Shown one piece after another: positions 49,764-60,223 of a stretch of 64,000 bases of DNA. The position numbers and the translations under genes were made by a program. Every line of letters starts with the position of its first letter. The stretch's first letter is position 1. The stretch spans positions 62,001-126,000 of the forward strand of contig JAHJOO010000038.1 of assembly GCA_018820275.1 (NCBI GenBank). Reading direction: 5' to 3'. Under the pieces are notes generated by a model. That model saw only the letters and a program-made list of their open reading frames with translations, was not told the DNA's origin and did no database searches. The DNA is from Alphaproteobacteria bacterium. Its GTDB lineage: Bacteria > Pseudomonadota > Alphaproteobacteria > Caulobacterales > Caulobacteraceae.

Positions 49764-51520
49764 GCGCTCTGAGATCCGACCTGGGCGAAGCGGTCGCGGC
49801 CGCCTTCGCCGCCGAAGGCGTGGACGCCGCGGCCGTGCGGGTGACGGCCTCGGACCGGCCCGACCTTGCTGACTTCCAGTCCAACGCCGCCCTCGCCCTG
49901 GCCAAGGTCACCAAGGCCAACCCGCGCGATCTGGCCGGGCGCGTCGCCGCGCGGCTGGAGGGCGATCCCCGCCTTGCGGCCGTCGAGGTGGCGGGGCCGG
50001 GCTTCATCAATCTGAAGGTTGCGGACGCCGCCCTGTCGCAGCGGGCGATCGAGGTCGCGAGCGACGCGGCGCGCGCCGGCGCCGAGGCCGTGGCCGAGCC
50101 GCGCCGGGTGGTCATCGACTTCGCCGGACCGAACGTGGCCAAGCCCATGCACGTGGGGCATCTGCGCAGCTCGATCATCGGCGAGAGCCTGAAGCGGCTG
50201 TTCCGCTTCCGCGGCGATACGGTCTGGGGCGACGCCCATTTCGGCGACTGGGGCTTCCAGATGGGGCTGCTGATCACCGCCCTGGCCGAGGAGGGCCGCG
50301 CCGACGCCTTTCTGGCCGAACACGGCCCCTTCCCCGCCGAAAGCCCGGTGACGCTCGAGGACCTCGAGCGGCTGTACCCGGCCGCCGCCGCCCGCGCGAA
50401 GGAAGAGCCGGAGTTCCGCGACCGCGCCCGCAAGGCCACCGCCGAGCTGCAGGCCGGGCGTGCCGGCTATCGCGCGCTATGGGCCCATTTCGTCGCTGTC
50501 AGCCGCACGGCGCTGGAGCGCGAATTCACCGCCCTGGGCGTCACCTTCGACCTGTGGAACGGCGAGTCGGACGCCGATCCCCTGATCCCCGACATGGTCG
50601 CCGATCTGAAGGCGCGGGGCCTGGCCGAGTTCGATCAGGGCGCCTGGATCATCCGCGTGTCCGAAGAGGGCGAGAAGCGCGAGCTGGCCCCCCTGCTGCT
50701 GGTCTCGTCCGAGGGCTCGGCCATGTACGGGACCACCGACCTGGCCACCATCCTGCAGCGCCGTCGCGAGCAGGATTTCGATCTCGTGCTCTACTGCGTC
50801 GACGCGCGCCAGGGCGACCATTTCGAACAGGTGTTCCGGGCCGCCTGCAAGGCCGGCTATGCGACGCCCGGCCAGCTGGAGCACGCCGCCAACGGGACCA
50901 TGAACGGGTCCGACGGCAAGCCCTTCAAGACCCGCGCGGGCGGCGTGCTGAAGCTGCACGATCTGATCACCATGGCGACCGACAAGGCCCGCGATCGCCT
51001 GCGCGAGGCGCATCTGGGCGAGGACGCCTCGGCCGAGGAGTTCGACGCGATCGCGCACAGGGTCGGCGTCGCCGCCCTGAAGTTCGCCGACCTGTCGAAC
51101 GGCCGAACCACCAGCTACGTCTTCGACCTGGACCGCTTCACCAGCTTCGAGGGCAAGACGGGGCCATACCTGCTGTATCAGGCGGTGCGCATCAAATCCC
51201 TGCTGCGCAAGGCCGCCGACCAGAGCGTTGAGCCGGGCCCCATCGCCGTGGCCGAACCCGCCGAGCGCGACCTGGTCCTGACGCTGGACGCCTTCGAACA
51301 GGCGGTGGACGACGCCTACGCCAAGCGCGCGCCCCACGTGGTGGCCGAGCACGCCTACCGGCTGGCCCAGGCGTTCTCGAAATTCTACGCCGCCTGCCCG
51401 GTGCTCGCCCCGGGCCACGAGGCGACCCGCGGGTCGCGGCTGGCGCTCGCCGCGGCGGCGCTGATGCAGCTGGAGACGGCGCTGGGCCTGCTGGGCATCG
51501 ACGTGCCGGAGCGGATGTAG
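49760..51520 (+). CDS. argS: arginine--tRNA ligase
   Basis: [55 protein letters not shown]...[14 protein letters not shown]-terminal [14 protein letters not shown]-type end. Confidence 0.96.
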   Translation: MSALRSDLGEAVAAAFAAEGVDAAAVRVTASDRPDLADFQSNAALALAKVTKANPRDLAGRVAARLEGDPRLAAVEVAGPGFINLKVADAALSQRAIEVASDAARAGAEAVAEPRRVVIDFAGPNVAKPMHVGHLRSSIIGESLKRLFRFRGDTVWGDAHFGDWGFQMGLLITALAEEGRADAFLAEHGPFPAESPVTLEDLERLYPAAAARAKEEPEFRDRARKATAELQAGRAGYRALWAHFVAVSRTALEREFTALGVTFDLWNGESDADPLIPDMVADLKARGLAEFDQGAWIIRVSEEGEKRELAPLLLVSSEGSAMYGTTDLATILQRRREQDFDLVLYCVDARQGDHFEQVFRAACKAGYATPGQLEHAANGTMNGSDGKPFKTRAGGVLKLHDLITMATDKARDRLREAHLGEDASAEEFDAIAHRVGVAALKFADLSNGRTTSYVFDLDRFTSFEGKTGPYLLYQAVRIKSLLRKAADQSVEPGPIAVAEPAERDLVLTLDAFEQAVDDAYAKRAPHVVAEHAYRLAQAFSKFYAACPVLAPGHEATRGSRLALAAAALMQLETALGLLGIDVPERM

Positions 51521-51589
51521 CGTCAACGACACGGACTCCGGGCCTGTGGATCGATTAACTGTTTCGATCGGGGACGGGCGGAGCCGGGC

Positions 51590-52351
51590 ATGGGGCGCAG
51601 GGCCAGCATTGAGTTCGACGTACCGGCGGTGCGCCGCGACGGCTTCGCCCTGCCGCTGCGTCGGGCGGGCCTGTACGTCGACGGCTTCAACCTGCACCAC
51701 GCCCTTCTGGAGTTCGACGAGCCAGAGCTGATGTGGCTGGACCTCAGGGCCCTCGGCCGTCGGCTGATCGGGCGGGGCGAGCGCCTGACCCAGGTCGTCT
51801 GGGCCTCGGCCCACCGGCCTCAGCGCCGCGACCGGGCCGAGCCCCTGTTCACCTACGAGCGGGCTCTGAGGGCCAGCGGCGTGCGCTGCCTGATGGGCCA
51901 TTTCGTGATGCACGGCGAAGGGTGCCGGGCCTGCGGGCACGTCTGGACGCGGGCGACCGAGAAGCAGAGCGACGTCAACCTGGCGCTCGCGGTCGCGGCC
52001 GACGCCATGGCCGGGCGCATCGACGCAGCCTATCTGGTAACCGGCGACGGGGATCATGCCGCGACCGTCCGCTATTTGGCCGAGGCACATCCGCGGATGC
52101 AGGTCGTCAGCGTCGCTCCGCCCGGGCGGGGCCATAATCGCCAGCTCCTGCGCTGGGCGACGGCGCGGACGGAGATCGCCCCCGCTCACGTGAGGGCCAG
52201 CCAGCTGCCCGACCGCATCGTGACCCGGGCCGGGGTCGTCGTGCGCCCCGATGCCTGGCGCCCCGACGACCCCACGCCGTCGCCGGACCCGACCGATCCC
52301 CCCTCGACCGCGCGCGCGCCGCACCTCAGACTGGTCGTGTCGAACACCTGA
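51590..52351 (+). CDS. NYN-domain (PIN-like) putative RNase with Cys motif
   Basis: AGLYVDGFNLHHALLEF...EGCRACGHVWTRATEKQSDVNLALAVAADAMAGRIDAAYLVTGDGDHAATVRYL. Confidence 0.85.
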   Translation: MGRRASIEFDVPAVRRDGFALPLRRAGLYVDGFNLHHALLEFDEPELMWLDLRALGRRLIGRGERLTQVVWASAHRPQRRDRAEPLFTYERALRASGVRCLMGHFVMHGEGCRACGHVWTRATEKQSDVNLALAVAADAMAGRIDAAYLVTGDGDHAATVRYLAEAHPRMQVVSVAPPGRGHNRQLLRWATARTEIAPAHVRASQLPDRIVTRAGVVVRPDAWRPDDPTPSPDPTDPPSTARAPHLRLVVSNT

Positions 52352-52361
52352 GGTCCACGCC

Positions 52362-53381
52362 ATGACCGATCTCGCCGCCTACGTCGCCGGCCTGCCCAAG
52401 GCCGAGCTGCACCTGCACATCGAGGGCTCGCTGGAGCCCGAACAGATGTTCGAGTTCGCCCGGCGCAACCGCGTGGCCATTCCGTTCGACGACGTCGAGG
52501 CGGTGCGGGCGGCCTACGACTTCTCCAACCTGCAGGACTTCCTCGATATCTACTACGCCGGGGCGGACGTGCTGCGGACCGAGGCCGACTTCCACGACCT
52601 CGCCCTGGCCTATTTCCGGCGCGCCGCGGCCGACAATGTGCGGCACGCGGAGATCTTCTTCGATCCCCAGACGCATACGGACCGCGGCCTGCCCTTCGGC
52701 GTCGCGGCGGACGGTTTGCTGTCGGGAATGAAGGCGGCGGAGCTGGAACTGGGCGTCACGTCGAAGCTGATCCTGTGCTTCCTGCGCCACCTGGACGAAG
52801 CGGCGGCCTTCGACACGCTGAAGGCCGCCGAACCGTGGCTGGACCGCATCGTCGGCGTGGGGCTGGACTCGTCGGAGGTCGGGCATCCGCCGTCCAAGTT
52901 CCGGCGCGTGTTCGACCGCGCCGGCGAGATGGGCCTGAAGCGCGTGGCCCACGCCGGTGAGGAGGGCCCGCCCGCCTATGTGCACGAGGCGCTGGATCTG
53001 CTGCAGATCGACCGCATGGACCACGGCAACCGGTCGATGGAGGACGAGGCCCTGATCGCAAGGCTGGCGGCGGAGCAGATGACGCTGACGGTCTGCCCGC
53101 TGTCGAATCTGAAGCTGTGCGTGGTCAAGGACCTGAAGGACCACCCCGTGCCCGAGATGCTGCGGCGCGGCCTGCACGTGACGCTCAATTCCGACGATCC
53201 GGCCTATTTCGGCGGCTATGTGAACGAGAACTACATCCGTCTGGCCGAGGCCGTGGGGCTGACGCGGGCGCAGGTGACGCAGCTGGCGCGCCACAGTTTC
53301 GAGGGCAGTTTCCTGACTGATGCCGAAAAGGCGGCACACCTCGCCGAGGTGGAGGCCTGGGCCGCCCGCGCCGCCTCCTGA
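52362..53381 (+). CDS. add: adenosine/adenine deaminase family protein
   Basis: LPKAELHLHIEGSLEPEQMFEFARRN...HAGEEGP...RMDHGNRSMED...VCPLSNLKLCVV...LNSDDPAYFGGYVNENY. Confidence 0.88.
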   Translation: MTDLAAYVAGLPKAELHLHIEGSLEPEQMFEFARRNRVAIPFDDVEAVRAAYDFSNLQDFLDIYYAGADVLRTEADFHDLALAYFRRAAADNVRHAEIFFDPQTHTDRGLPFGVAADGLLSGMKAAELELGVTSKLILCFLRHLDEAAAFDTLKAAEPWLDRIVGVGLDSSEVGHPPSKFRRVFDRAGEMGLKRVAHAGEEGPPAYVHEALDLLQIDRMDHGNRSMEDEALIARLAAEQMTLTVCPLSNLKLCVVKDLKDHPVPEMLRRGLHVTLNSDDPAYFGGYVNENYIRLAEAVGLTRAQVTQLARHSFEGSFLTDAEKAAHLAEVEAWAARAAS

Positions 53382-53513
53382 GCCATTTCGTCCGCGACCG
53401 GCGGACTTGACGACAAACGGACGCTTTACGGTCACGCTTGTGAAGCGGGGGCGTCGCGGGCCGGACACGCGCGGGGGCTACGGCCGGATTCTGCGTCACC
53501 CGGGGGATCCGTC

Positions 53514-56093
53514 ATGCACAGCCACACCATCCGTAAGTCTCTGCTGCTGGGCGCTGGTGCCCTTGCCCTGTCGTGGGCGGCCGCCGGCGCCGCCTCGGCG
53601 CAGCAACAGGACCCGACCGTCACCCAGGTCGACGACATCATCGTCACCGCCCAGCTGCGCGAGCAGGACCCCGTCGAGGTGCCCTTCGCCCTGACCGCCT
53701 ACACCGGCGAGTTCCTGCAGGATCTGGGCGTTCAGGAGTTCGACGGACTGTCGGCCTTCGTGCCCGGCTTCCTGGTGCAGAACCAGTCGCCGAACAACCC
53801 GGGCTTCGTGATGCGCGGCATCACCTCGGACTCCGGCGAGGCCACGGTCGAGCCCCGCGTGTCCGTCTATCAGGACGGCGTCTCGATCTCGAAGTCGCGC
53901 GGCTCCTACGTCGAACTGTTCGACCTGCAGCGCGTCGAGATCGCCAAGGGCCCGCAGTCGACCCTGTATGGCCGCGGCGCGCTCATCGGCGCCGTGAACC
54001 TGGTCCAGAACAAGCCCGTCATCGGCGTGGCCGAGAGCGAAGTCGCCGTCTCGGCCGGCAGCCTGGAGACGGCCAACATCGAGGCCTGGGCCAACCTGCC
54101 GCTGGGCGACGTGTTCGCCGTGCGCCTCGCCGGCCGGATCAAGGACCGCGACGGCTACGTCGACAACCTGGTGGGCGGTCCGGACTACAACGGCGTCGAG
54201 ACGGAGGCCTTCCGCGCCTCGGCCGCCTTCGAACCGTCGGACGCCTTCCGCTATGACGTCATCGCCAACTGGCAGCGCGACGAAGGCACGGGCACTTCGT
54301 TCAAGTCGCTCCAGTACTTCCCGGCCGACGCGGCCACCGGCGCCGTCCTGGGCGGCCGCCAGCCGTGGGAGGGCGCGGCCCTGACCCCCCGCGCCGACTT
54401 CGACGGCGGCAAGGAACTCGGCCTTGACCGCGAAGTCTGGGGCGTGACCGGCATCGGGGCGTGGGAGTTCGCCCCCGGCCTGTCCCTGACCAGCATCACG
54501 GCGTACCGCGAGTTCGAAAGCTATGAGACCTTCGACGCCGACGGCGTCTCCCTGCCGGTCCTGACGGCGGCCGAGGACGCCCGCGGCGAGCAGACCAGCC
54601 AGGAGTTCCGTCTGGCGTGGGACGGCGGCGACCGTCTCTCGGGCTTCGTCGGCGCGGCCTGGTTCCACGAGGACGGCGGCCAGCGCGTGGTGACCCAGTT
54701 CGACGAGCGCGTCGCCCTGGCCCAGGTCGCCGGCCTGCTGGACGGCAATCCGCTGGCCGCGGGCAACAACACCCTGCCCCTGTCCGCCTACAGCAGCAGC
54801 GCGCTGATCGACCCGATCCTGGCCGGCTTCGGCCTGCCGGCGGCCGTGCGCCCCGGGATCCGCGGCAACCTGAAGGCCGCGCACATCGAGGAGGGCACGA
54901 ACACCCAGGAGCTGACCAGCTACGACCTGTTCGGCGACGTCACCTTCCGCGTCACCGACCGTCTCGAGATCGCCGCCGGCGCGCGGTGGACCACCGACGA
55001 GAAGACGGTCGGCTATTCGGCCTCGGTCACCAACGGCCGCTCGGTGCTGGGCGGGCTCCTCGCCCTGCCGGCCTACCAGGCGCAGATCGCGGCCCTGATC
55101 GCGATCGGCACGCCCGAGGCGCTGGCCCAGGCCGGGGCGCTGGGCACCTTCGTCAACAACCTGATCGTCCAGCTGGCCACGCCGGGCGCGGCCAACGCGC
55201 CGTTCACGGCCGCCTTCCCGGCGTTCGGTCTGGGCGTGCAGCCGACCACGGGCAACGGCAACTTCGGCTATCAGGATCTGGAGGACGACGGCCTGACCTG
55301 GCGCCTGACCGCCCGCTACGATCTGAGCGACCGGACCTCGGTCTACGCCAACTACGCCCGCGGCCGCCGTCCGCAGGTTCTGGCCGCCCGCCCGCCGTCC
55401 CTGCCGCTGGGCGCTCCGACCTTCACCCTGGTGGAGGAAGAGACCGTCGACAGCTTCGAGGTCGGCTACAAGACCGCGATGAACGAGGGCCGTCTGCGCT
55501 TCGACGGCGCGGTGTTCTACTACACCTACGACAATTTCCAGACGACGGTTCAGGAAGGCACGCGCTTCGTCACGACCAACGCCGGCGAGGCGACGTCCTA
55601 TGGCGTCGAGACCCAGGTGTTCTGGATCGCCTCGGAGTCGATCGACGTCTTCGGCACCTACGCCTTCAACCGGTCGCGCTTCGAGAGCGGCATCTTCGAC
55701 GGCAACAGCTTCCGCCTGTCGCCCGACCACATGGCGTCGATCGGCATGGTCTGGCGCGTGCCGCTGGCCGGTGGCGAGCTGGAGCTGCAGCCGACCTACA
55801 CTTGGCAGTCGGAAGTCTTCTTCAGCGACGACAACGACACCCCGGCGCTGCAGGTGGCCAACCTGGTGCCCGACACGGCCCAGGACGAGGTGCAGGACGC
55901 CTACGGCCTGCTGAACCTGCGGGTGCGGTGGTCGCCGTCCAACGGCGGCTGGCAGGTCGAGGCCTACGGCGACAACCTGCTGGACGAAGAGTACATCAAG
56001 GACGCGGGCAACACCGGCGACGGGCTGGGCCTGCCGACCTTCATCGCCGGCCGGCCGCTGGAATACGGCATCGGCGTGCGCGTCCGCTACTGA
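53514..56093 (+). CDS. TonB-dependent receptor
   Basis: 859 aa; signal peptide, DDIIVTAQLREQDPVEVPFALTAYTGEFLQDLGVQEFDGLSAFVPGF plug region, barrel ending in an aromatic residue (..GVRVRY). Confidence 0.95.
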   Translation: MHSHTIRKSLLLGAGALALSWAAAGAASAQQQDPTVTQVDDIIVTAQLREQDPVEVPFALTAYTGEFLQDLGVQEFDGLSAFVPGFLVQNQSPNNPGFVMRGITSDSGEATVEPRVSVYQDGVSISKSRGSYVELFDLQRVEIAKGPQSTLYGRGALIGAVNLVQNKPVIGVAESEVAVSAGSLETANIEAWANLPLGDVFAVRLAGRIKDRDGYVDNLVGGPDYNGVETEAFRASAAFEPSDAFRYDVIANWQRDEGTGTSFKSLQYFPADAATGAVLGGRQPWEGAALTPRADFDGGKELGLDREVWGVTGIGAWEFAPGLSLTSITAYREFESYETFDADGVSLPVLTAAEDARGEQTSQEFRLAWDGGDRLSGFVGAAWFHEDGGQRVVTQFDERVALAQVAGLLDGNPLAAGNNTLPLSAYSSSALIDPILAGFGLPAAVRPGIRGNLKAAHIEEGTNTQELTSYDLFGDVTFRVTDRLEIAAGARWTTDEKTVGYSASVTNGRSVLGGLLALPAYQAQIAALIAIGTPEALAQAGALGTFVNNLIVQLATPGAANAPFTAAFPAFGLGVQPTTGNGNFGYQDLEDDGLTWRLTARYDLSDRTSVYANYARGRRPQVLAARPPSLPLGAPTFTLVEEETVDSFEVGYKTAMNEGRLRFDGAVFYYTYDNFQTTVQEGTRFVTTNAGEATSYGVETQVFWIASESIDVFGTYAFNRSRFESGIFDGNSFRLSPDHMASIGMVWRVPLAGGELELQPTYTWQSEVFFSDDNDTPALQVANLVPDTAQDEVQDAYGLLNLRVRWSPSNGGWQVEAYGDNLLDEEYIKDAGNTGDGLGLPTFIAGRPLEYGIGVRVRY

Positions 56094-56100
56094 GCCTGAG

Positions 56101-56124
56101 GGGCCGGGTCTCCGGACCCGGCCC
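56101..56124 (+). repeat. perfect intergenic inverted repeat (10-bp stem, TCCG loop)
   Basis: GGGCCGGGTC-TCCG-GACCCGGCCC between TBDR stop and phoD start; no T tract. Confidence 0.85.
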
Positions 56125-56145
56125 GCATCCCTGACGGAGGCCCTC

Positions 56146-57804
56146 ATGGCCAAGCTTCACCGCCGCGGCCTTCTGGGCCTGTTCGCCGCCGGCTCGGCCA
56201 TCCCCGCCGTGGCGCGGGCCGACGACGAAGTCGCGGGCTTCGAGCACGGCGTGGCCTCGGGCGATCCGATGGCGGACCGCGTGATCCTGTGGACGCGGGT
56301 GACGGCGCGCACGCCGGTCGACGTGGCGTGGCGCATCTGGCCGGCTGACGGGACGCGTCCGTCGCGGGCCAGCGGGCAGGTCCGGGCGGGACCGGACCGC
56401 GACTGGACCGTGAAGGTCGACGCGACGGGTCTGGAGCCGAGCCGGGAGTATCTGTTCGAGTTCGCCGCAGGCGGTGCCGTGTCGCCTCAGGGCCGCTGCC
56501 GCACCCTGCCGGTCGGCGCGACCGAGGACGTCGTGGTGGCCGTCGCCTCGTGCCAGCTGCATCCCGGCGGCCTGTTCAACGCCTGGGCGGCGGTGGCGGA
56601 GCTGGAACGCCTGGACGCCGTGATCCACCTCGGCGACTACATCTATGAGTACGGGGCCGGGCCGGACGCCTACGGCATGACCACCGGCGCCGCCCTGAGC
56701 CGGATCCCCCAGCCGCCGCACGAGATCGTCACCCTCGACGACTATCGCCTGCGTCACGCCCAGTACAAGTCGGACCCGGACCTGCAGGCGGCCCACGCGC
56801 GCGCGGCCTTCATCTGCGTCTGGGACGACCACGAGGTCACCAACGACGGCTGGCTGAACGGGGCCGACAACCACCAGCCGGACACCGAGGGCGACTGGGC
56901 CACGCGCAAGGCCGCGGCGATCCGGGCCTATGCCGAGTGGATGCCGATCCGCGAGCCGGAGGGCGGGCTGACCGACGCCATCTTCAGGTCCTTCCGCTTC
57001 GGCGATCTGATGGCGCTGCACATGGTCGAGACGCGCCTGACGGCGCGGGCCGAGCAGCTGGACTATGCCCGCGACATGGTGGTGGTCGACGGCGCGCCCG
57101 ACGTCGCCGGCTTCGAGACGAAGCGCAACGACCCGACGCGCGACCTGCTGGGCGAGCCCCAGCGGGCTTGGTTGTCGGACGCGCTGGGCCAACACCGCGA
57201 CGCTGCCTGGCAGGTGATCGGCAACCAGGTCGTGATGGCGCGCGTGGCCGGCCCCGACGTGACCGCGGTCGCCGGACCGGATCAGATCGAGGCGGCGCTG
57301 GCGTCCCTGCCCGCCGAGGTCGCCGACGGCCTGCGCAAGGTCATCCCCCTGTTCAAGGCCGGCATGCCGTTCAACCTCGACAGCTGGGACGGCTATCCGG
57401 TCGCCCGCGAGCGGCTGTACGCCCAGTTCGCCGAGGCCGGGGTGCAGCCGATCGTTCTGGCCGGCGACAGCCACGCCTTCTGGGTCAATGAGCTGAAGGA
57501 CGCCGCCGGCGCGCGTCGGGGCGCGGAGTTCGGAACCAGCGCCATCTCCAGCCCCTCGCCCGGCGATGCGGTGGGCGCGATCCCGCTGGGGCCGCTGCTG
57601 GATCAGGCCAATCCCGAGGTCCTGCACTGCGACCAGAAGGCCAAGGGGTTCATCGCCCTGACGGTCACGCGGGAGGCGGCGACGGCGGAGTTGATCTCGG
57701 TCTCCACCATCCTGGCCAAGCCGTTCGAGACCCGCTCGCTGGGCCGCTGGCGGGTGGAGAAGACCGCCGACGGCATCACCGCGCCGAGCCGGGTGCGGGG
57801 CTAG
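56146..57804 (+). CDS. phoD: PhoD-family alkaline phosphatase
   Basis: RRGLLGLFAAGSAIPAVARA signal; FEHGVASGDPMADRVILWTRVT...VAVASCQLHPGGLFNAW...VIHLGDYIYEYG...WDDHEVTNDGW...LAGDSHAFWVNEL. Confidence 0.95.
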   Translation: MAKLHRRGLLGLFAAGSAIPAVARADDEVAGFEHGVASGDPMADRVILWTRVTARTPVDVAWRIWPADGTRPSRASGQVRAGPDRDWTVKVDATGLEPSREYLFEFAAGGAVSPQGRCRTLPVGATEDVVVAVASCQLHPGGLFNAWAAVAELERLDAVIHLGDYIYEYGAGPDAYGMTTGAALSRIPQPPHEIVTLDDYRLRHAQYKSDPDLQAAHARAAFICVWDDHEVTNDGWLNGADNHQPDTEGDWATRKAAAIRAYAEWMPIREPEGGLTDAIFRSFRFGDLMALHMVETRLTARAEQLDYARDMVVVDGAPDVAGFETKRNDPTRDLLGEPQRAWLSDALGQHRDAAWQVIGNQVVMARVAGPDVTAVAGPDQIEAALASLPAEVADGLRKVIPLFKAGMPFNLDSWDGYPVARERLYAQFAEAGVQPIVLAGDSHAFWVNELKDAAGARRGAEFGTSAISSPSPGDAVGAIPLGPLLDQANPEVLHCDQKAKGFIALTVTREAATAELISVSTILAKPFETRSLGRWRVEKTADGITAPSRVRG

Positions 57805-59591
57805 ACCAACGCCTCGAACTCGTCGACCAGCCGCTCCAGCCGCTTGGTGCCGATCCGCCAGAAGGCGGGGTCGCGCGGGTTCAGGCCGAAGGGCTTCAGC
57901 GCCTCGACGTAGGTCCTCGTCCCGCCGGCGGCCAGCAGGTCGCGGTACAGGGGTGTGAACCCTTGCGGATCGGCGCGGCGCGTCTCCATCAGGGCCGCGG
58001 TCAGCAGGTCCCCGAAGGCATAGGCGTAGACGTAGAACGGCGAGTGGACGAAGTGGCTGACGTAGGCCCACCACACGTCATAGCCCTCGTTCAGCGTCAC
58101 CGCGGGGCCGAGGCTGGCCCCCATCTCCTCCAGCCAGATCTGGCCGATCCGCTCGACCGACAGCTCGCCGCCCGCCCGCTCCTCGTGGAAGCGCGTCTCG
58201 AAGCGGTGAAAGGCGATCTGGCGCACCACCGTGTTCAGCCCGTCCTCGATCCTGCCGGCCAGCAGGCCGCGCCGCTCCGCCGCCGGTGCCTCGGCCAGCA
58301 GGCGGTCGAAGGTCAGACCCTCAGCGAAGATCGAGGCCGTCTCCGCCAGCGTCAGCGGCGTGTCGGCCAGGAGGGTCCCCTGATCCGCCGCCAGCGTCTG
58401 GTGCACGCCGTGCCCCAGCTCATGCGCCAGCGTCAGCACGTCGCGCCGCTCGCCCATCCAGTTCAGGAAGACATAGGGGTGCCGGTTCGCCGTCACCGGG
58501 TGGGCATAGGCGCCCGACTGCTTGCCCGGCCGGGCCCGGGCGTCGATCCACGGCTGGTCGAAGAAGCCGCGCGCCCGGTCGGCGAACTCGGGGCCCAGCG
58601 CGGCGAAACTGTCCAGCACCACCTCACGCCCTTGGCCCCAGTCGAAGCCGCGCGGGGCCCGGGTGTCCAGCGGCGCATTGCGGTCCCAGTGGTCCAGCTT
58701 CGGCTTGCCCAGCACGCGGGCCTTGAGGGCGTAATAGCGGTGCGACAGGGCCGGATAGGCCTGGGCCACCGCCTCGGCCATGGCGTCGACCGCCTCGCCG
58801 TCGACCTCATTGGCCAGGTGGCGGCTGTCGGCCGGGCGCGCGAAGCCGCGCTTGCGGCCTTCCAGCGCGTGCTCGGCGGCGACGGTGTTCAGCACCATGG
58901 CCAGAACGCGGGACTCGCCGCGGAGCGCTTGGGTCAGCCCCTCGGCCGCCGCCTGGCGCCGGGCGGGTTTGGGGTCCGACAGGCGGTTCAGGGCCTCGGC
59001 GAGGGTCAGCCCGTCCTTGCCGACCTTCAGCGCCGCCAGGGTTTCGTCGAACAGGCGCGGCCACTGGGCCGAGAGCGGCATGCGCTCGGCCAGATAGGTC
59101 TCCAGCTCCGACGACAGTTCGTGCGGCTTCTGGGCCCGCACGCGCCGCAGCCACGGCCGCCAGCGCGCCGCACCGGGGTGCGCCGCCAGCGCCGCCTCGA
59201 TCTCGACCTCCTCCAGCTGGTTGATCTCCAGCGACAGCCAGACGGTCGGCGTGGCGACGGCGGCGATCTTCTCGCGCACGTCGGCCTCGAACCCTTGAGC
59301 GGCCGCGTCGTCCCGCGCCGTGGAGGCGGCCAGGAAGGCGTAGGCGGCGACCCCGCCCAGGGCGTCGGACGCCTGCTCGTACAGGGTGATGGCGCGATCC
59401 AGCCGCGCGCCCAGTTCTGCCGGCTCGCCGCGCGCGGCGACCAGCTGGCCCTCCAGCGCCCCCAGCTCGGCCACGCCCGCGCGGGCGGCGTCCAGATCGG
59501 CGGCGATGCGGACGTCGTCACGCCCGGCATAGAGGTCGGACAGGTCCCACAGGGGGGCGTCGGTGTCGGGGCTCTTGAAGGGGGCGTTCAT
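57801..59591 (-). CDS. pepF: M3-family oligoendopeptidase
   Basis: LTLAHELGHGVHQTLA (HExGH), LPLTLAETASIFAEGLTFD; start ATG at 59591. Confidence 0.93.
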   Translation of the reverse strand: MNAPFKSPDTDAPLWDLSDLYAGRDDVRIAADLDAARAGVAELGALEGQLVAARGEPAELGARLDRAITLYEQASDALGGVAAYAFLAASTARDDAAAQGFEADVREKIAAVATPTVWLSLEINQLEEVEIEAALAAHPGAARWRPWLRRVRAQKPHELSSELETYLAERMPLSAQWPRLFDETLAALKVGKDGLTLAEALNRLSDPKPARRQAAAEGLTQALRGESRVLAMVLNTVAAEHALEGRKRGFARPADSRHLANEVDGEAVDAMAEAVAQAYPALSHRYYALKARVLGKPKLDHWDRNAPLDTRAPRGFDWGQGREVVLDSFAALGPEFADRARGFFDQPWIDARARPGKQSGAYAHPVTANRHPYVFLNWMGERRDVLTLAHELGHGVHQTLAADQGTLLADTPLTLAETASIFAEGLTFDRLLAEAPAAERRGLLAGRIEDGLNTVVRQIAFHRFETRFHEERAGGELSVERIGQIWLEEMGASLGPAVTLNEGYDVWWAYVSHFVHSPFYVYAYAFGDLLTAALMETRRADPQGFTPLYRDLLAAGGTRTYVEALKPFGLNPRDPAFWRIGTKRLERLVDEFEALV

Positions 59592-59696
59592 GGCCTGAGT
59601 CTGGGGGCGGCGACGCGCCGATGCAACGTCCGAAGGCCGCCAGACCGGCCGGGCGGGGCGCGGCACAGTGCCCAGCATCCCCATCGGAGAGCCGTC

Positions 59697-60167
59697 ATGA
59701 CCTATCGCATCGAAGCCCTGCCCGTCGCGCCATTCCAGCCCCTGTTCGACCTGTCCGATGCCGAGCTGGCCAAGGTCGGCGCGCGTCGCTGGACCGCCAC
59801 CCACGCCGGGCTGGCCCCCTGCCGGGTCAGCCTGCAGGACGCCGACGCCGGAGAGCGGCTGATCCTCGTCAACCACGCCCACCTGACCGACGCGTCGTCG
59901 CCCTACCGCGCGAGCGGGCCGATCTTCGTGCGCGAGGCCGCGGCGCGGGCGGAACCGCAGCCGGACGCGGTGCCGGAGATGTTGAGCCGCCGTCCCCTGT
60001 CGATCCGCGTCTACGACCGGCGCAACATGATGATCCAGGGCGAGGTCATCGCCGGCGCCGATCTGGACGCCGCCCTGCACCGCTGGTTCGCGACGCCGGA
60101 GGTCGAGACCGTGCACGTCCATTTCGCCCCGCGCGGCTGCTATCTGGCGCGCGCCGTCCGGCACTGA
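59697..60167 (+). CDS. DUF1203-like protein
   Basis: LILVNHAHLTDASSPYRASGPIFVREAAARA...HVHFAPRGCYLARAVRH. Confidence 0.75.
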   Translation: MTYRIEALPVAPFQPLFDLSDAELAKVGARRWTATHAGLAPCRVSLQDADAGERLILVNHAHLTDASSPYRASGPIFVREAAARAEPQPDAVPEMLSRRPLSIRVYDRRNMMIQGEVIAGADLDAALHRWFATPEVETVHVHFAPRGCYLARAVRH

Positions 60168-60223
60168 CGCCCTTTCCTTTCCGCGCCGCCTGGGGCTGAG
60201 TGGCGGCGTCGGGGAGGACGATC

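Noticed and set aside
53382-53513. Pho box upstream of TBDR/phoD
   Set aside because: Searched for CTGTCAY pairs at 11-bp spacing and found none; ACGCTT repeats there have a 13-bp period and do not fit.
53496-56153. 885-aa minus-strand ORF
   Set aside because: Antisense to the TonB-dependent receptor; no start context, no domain, shadow composition.
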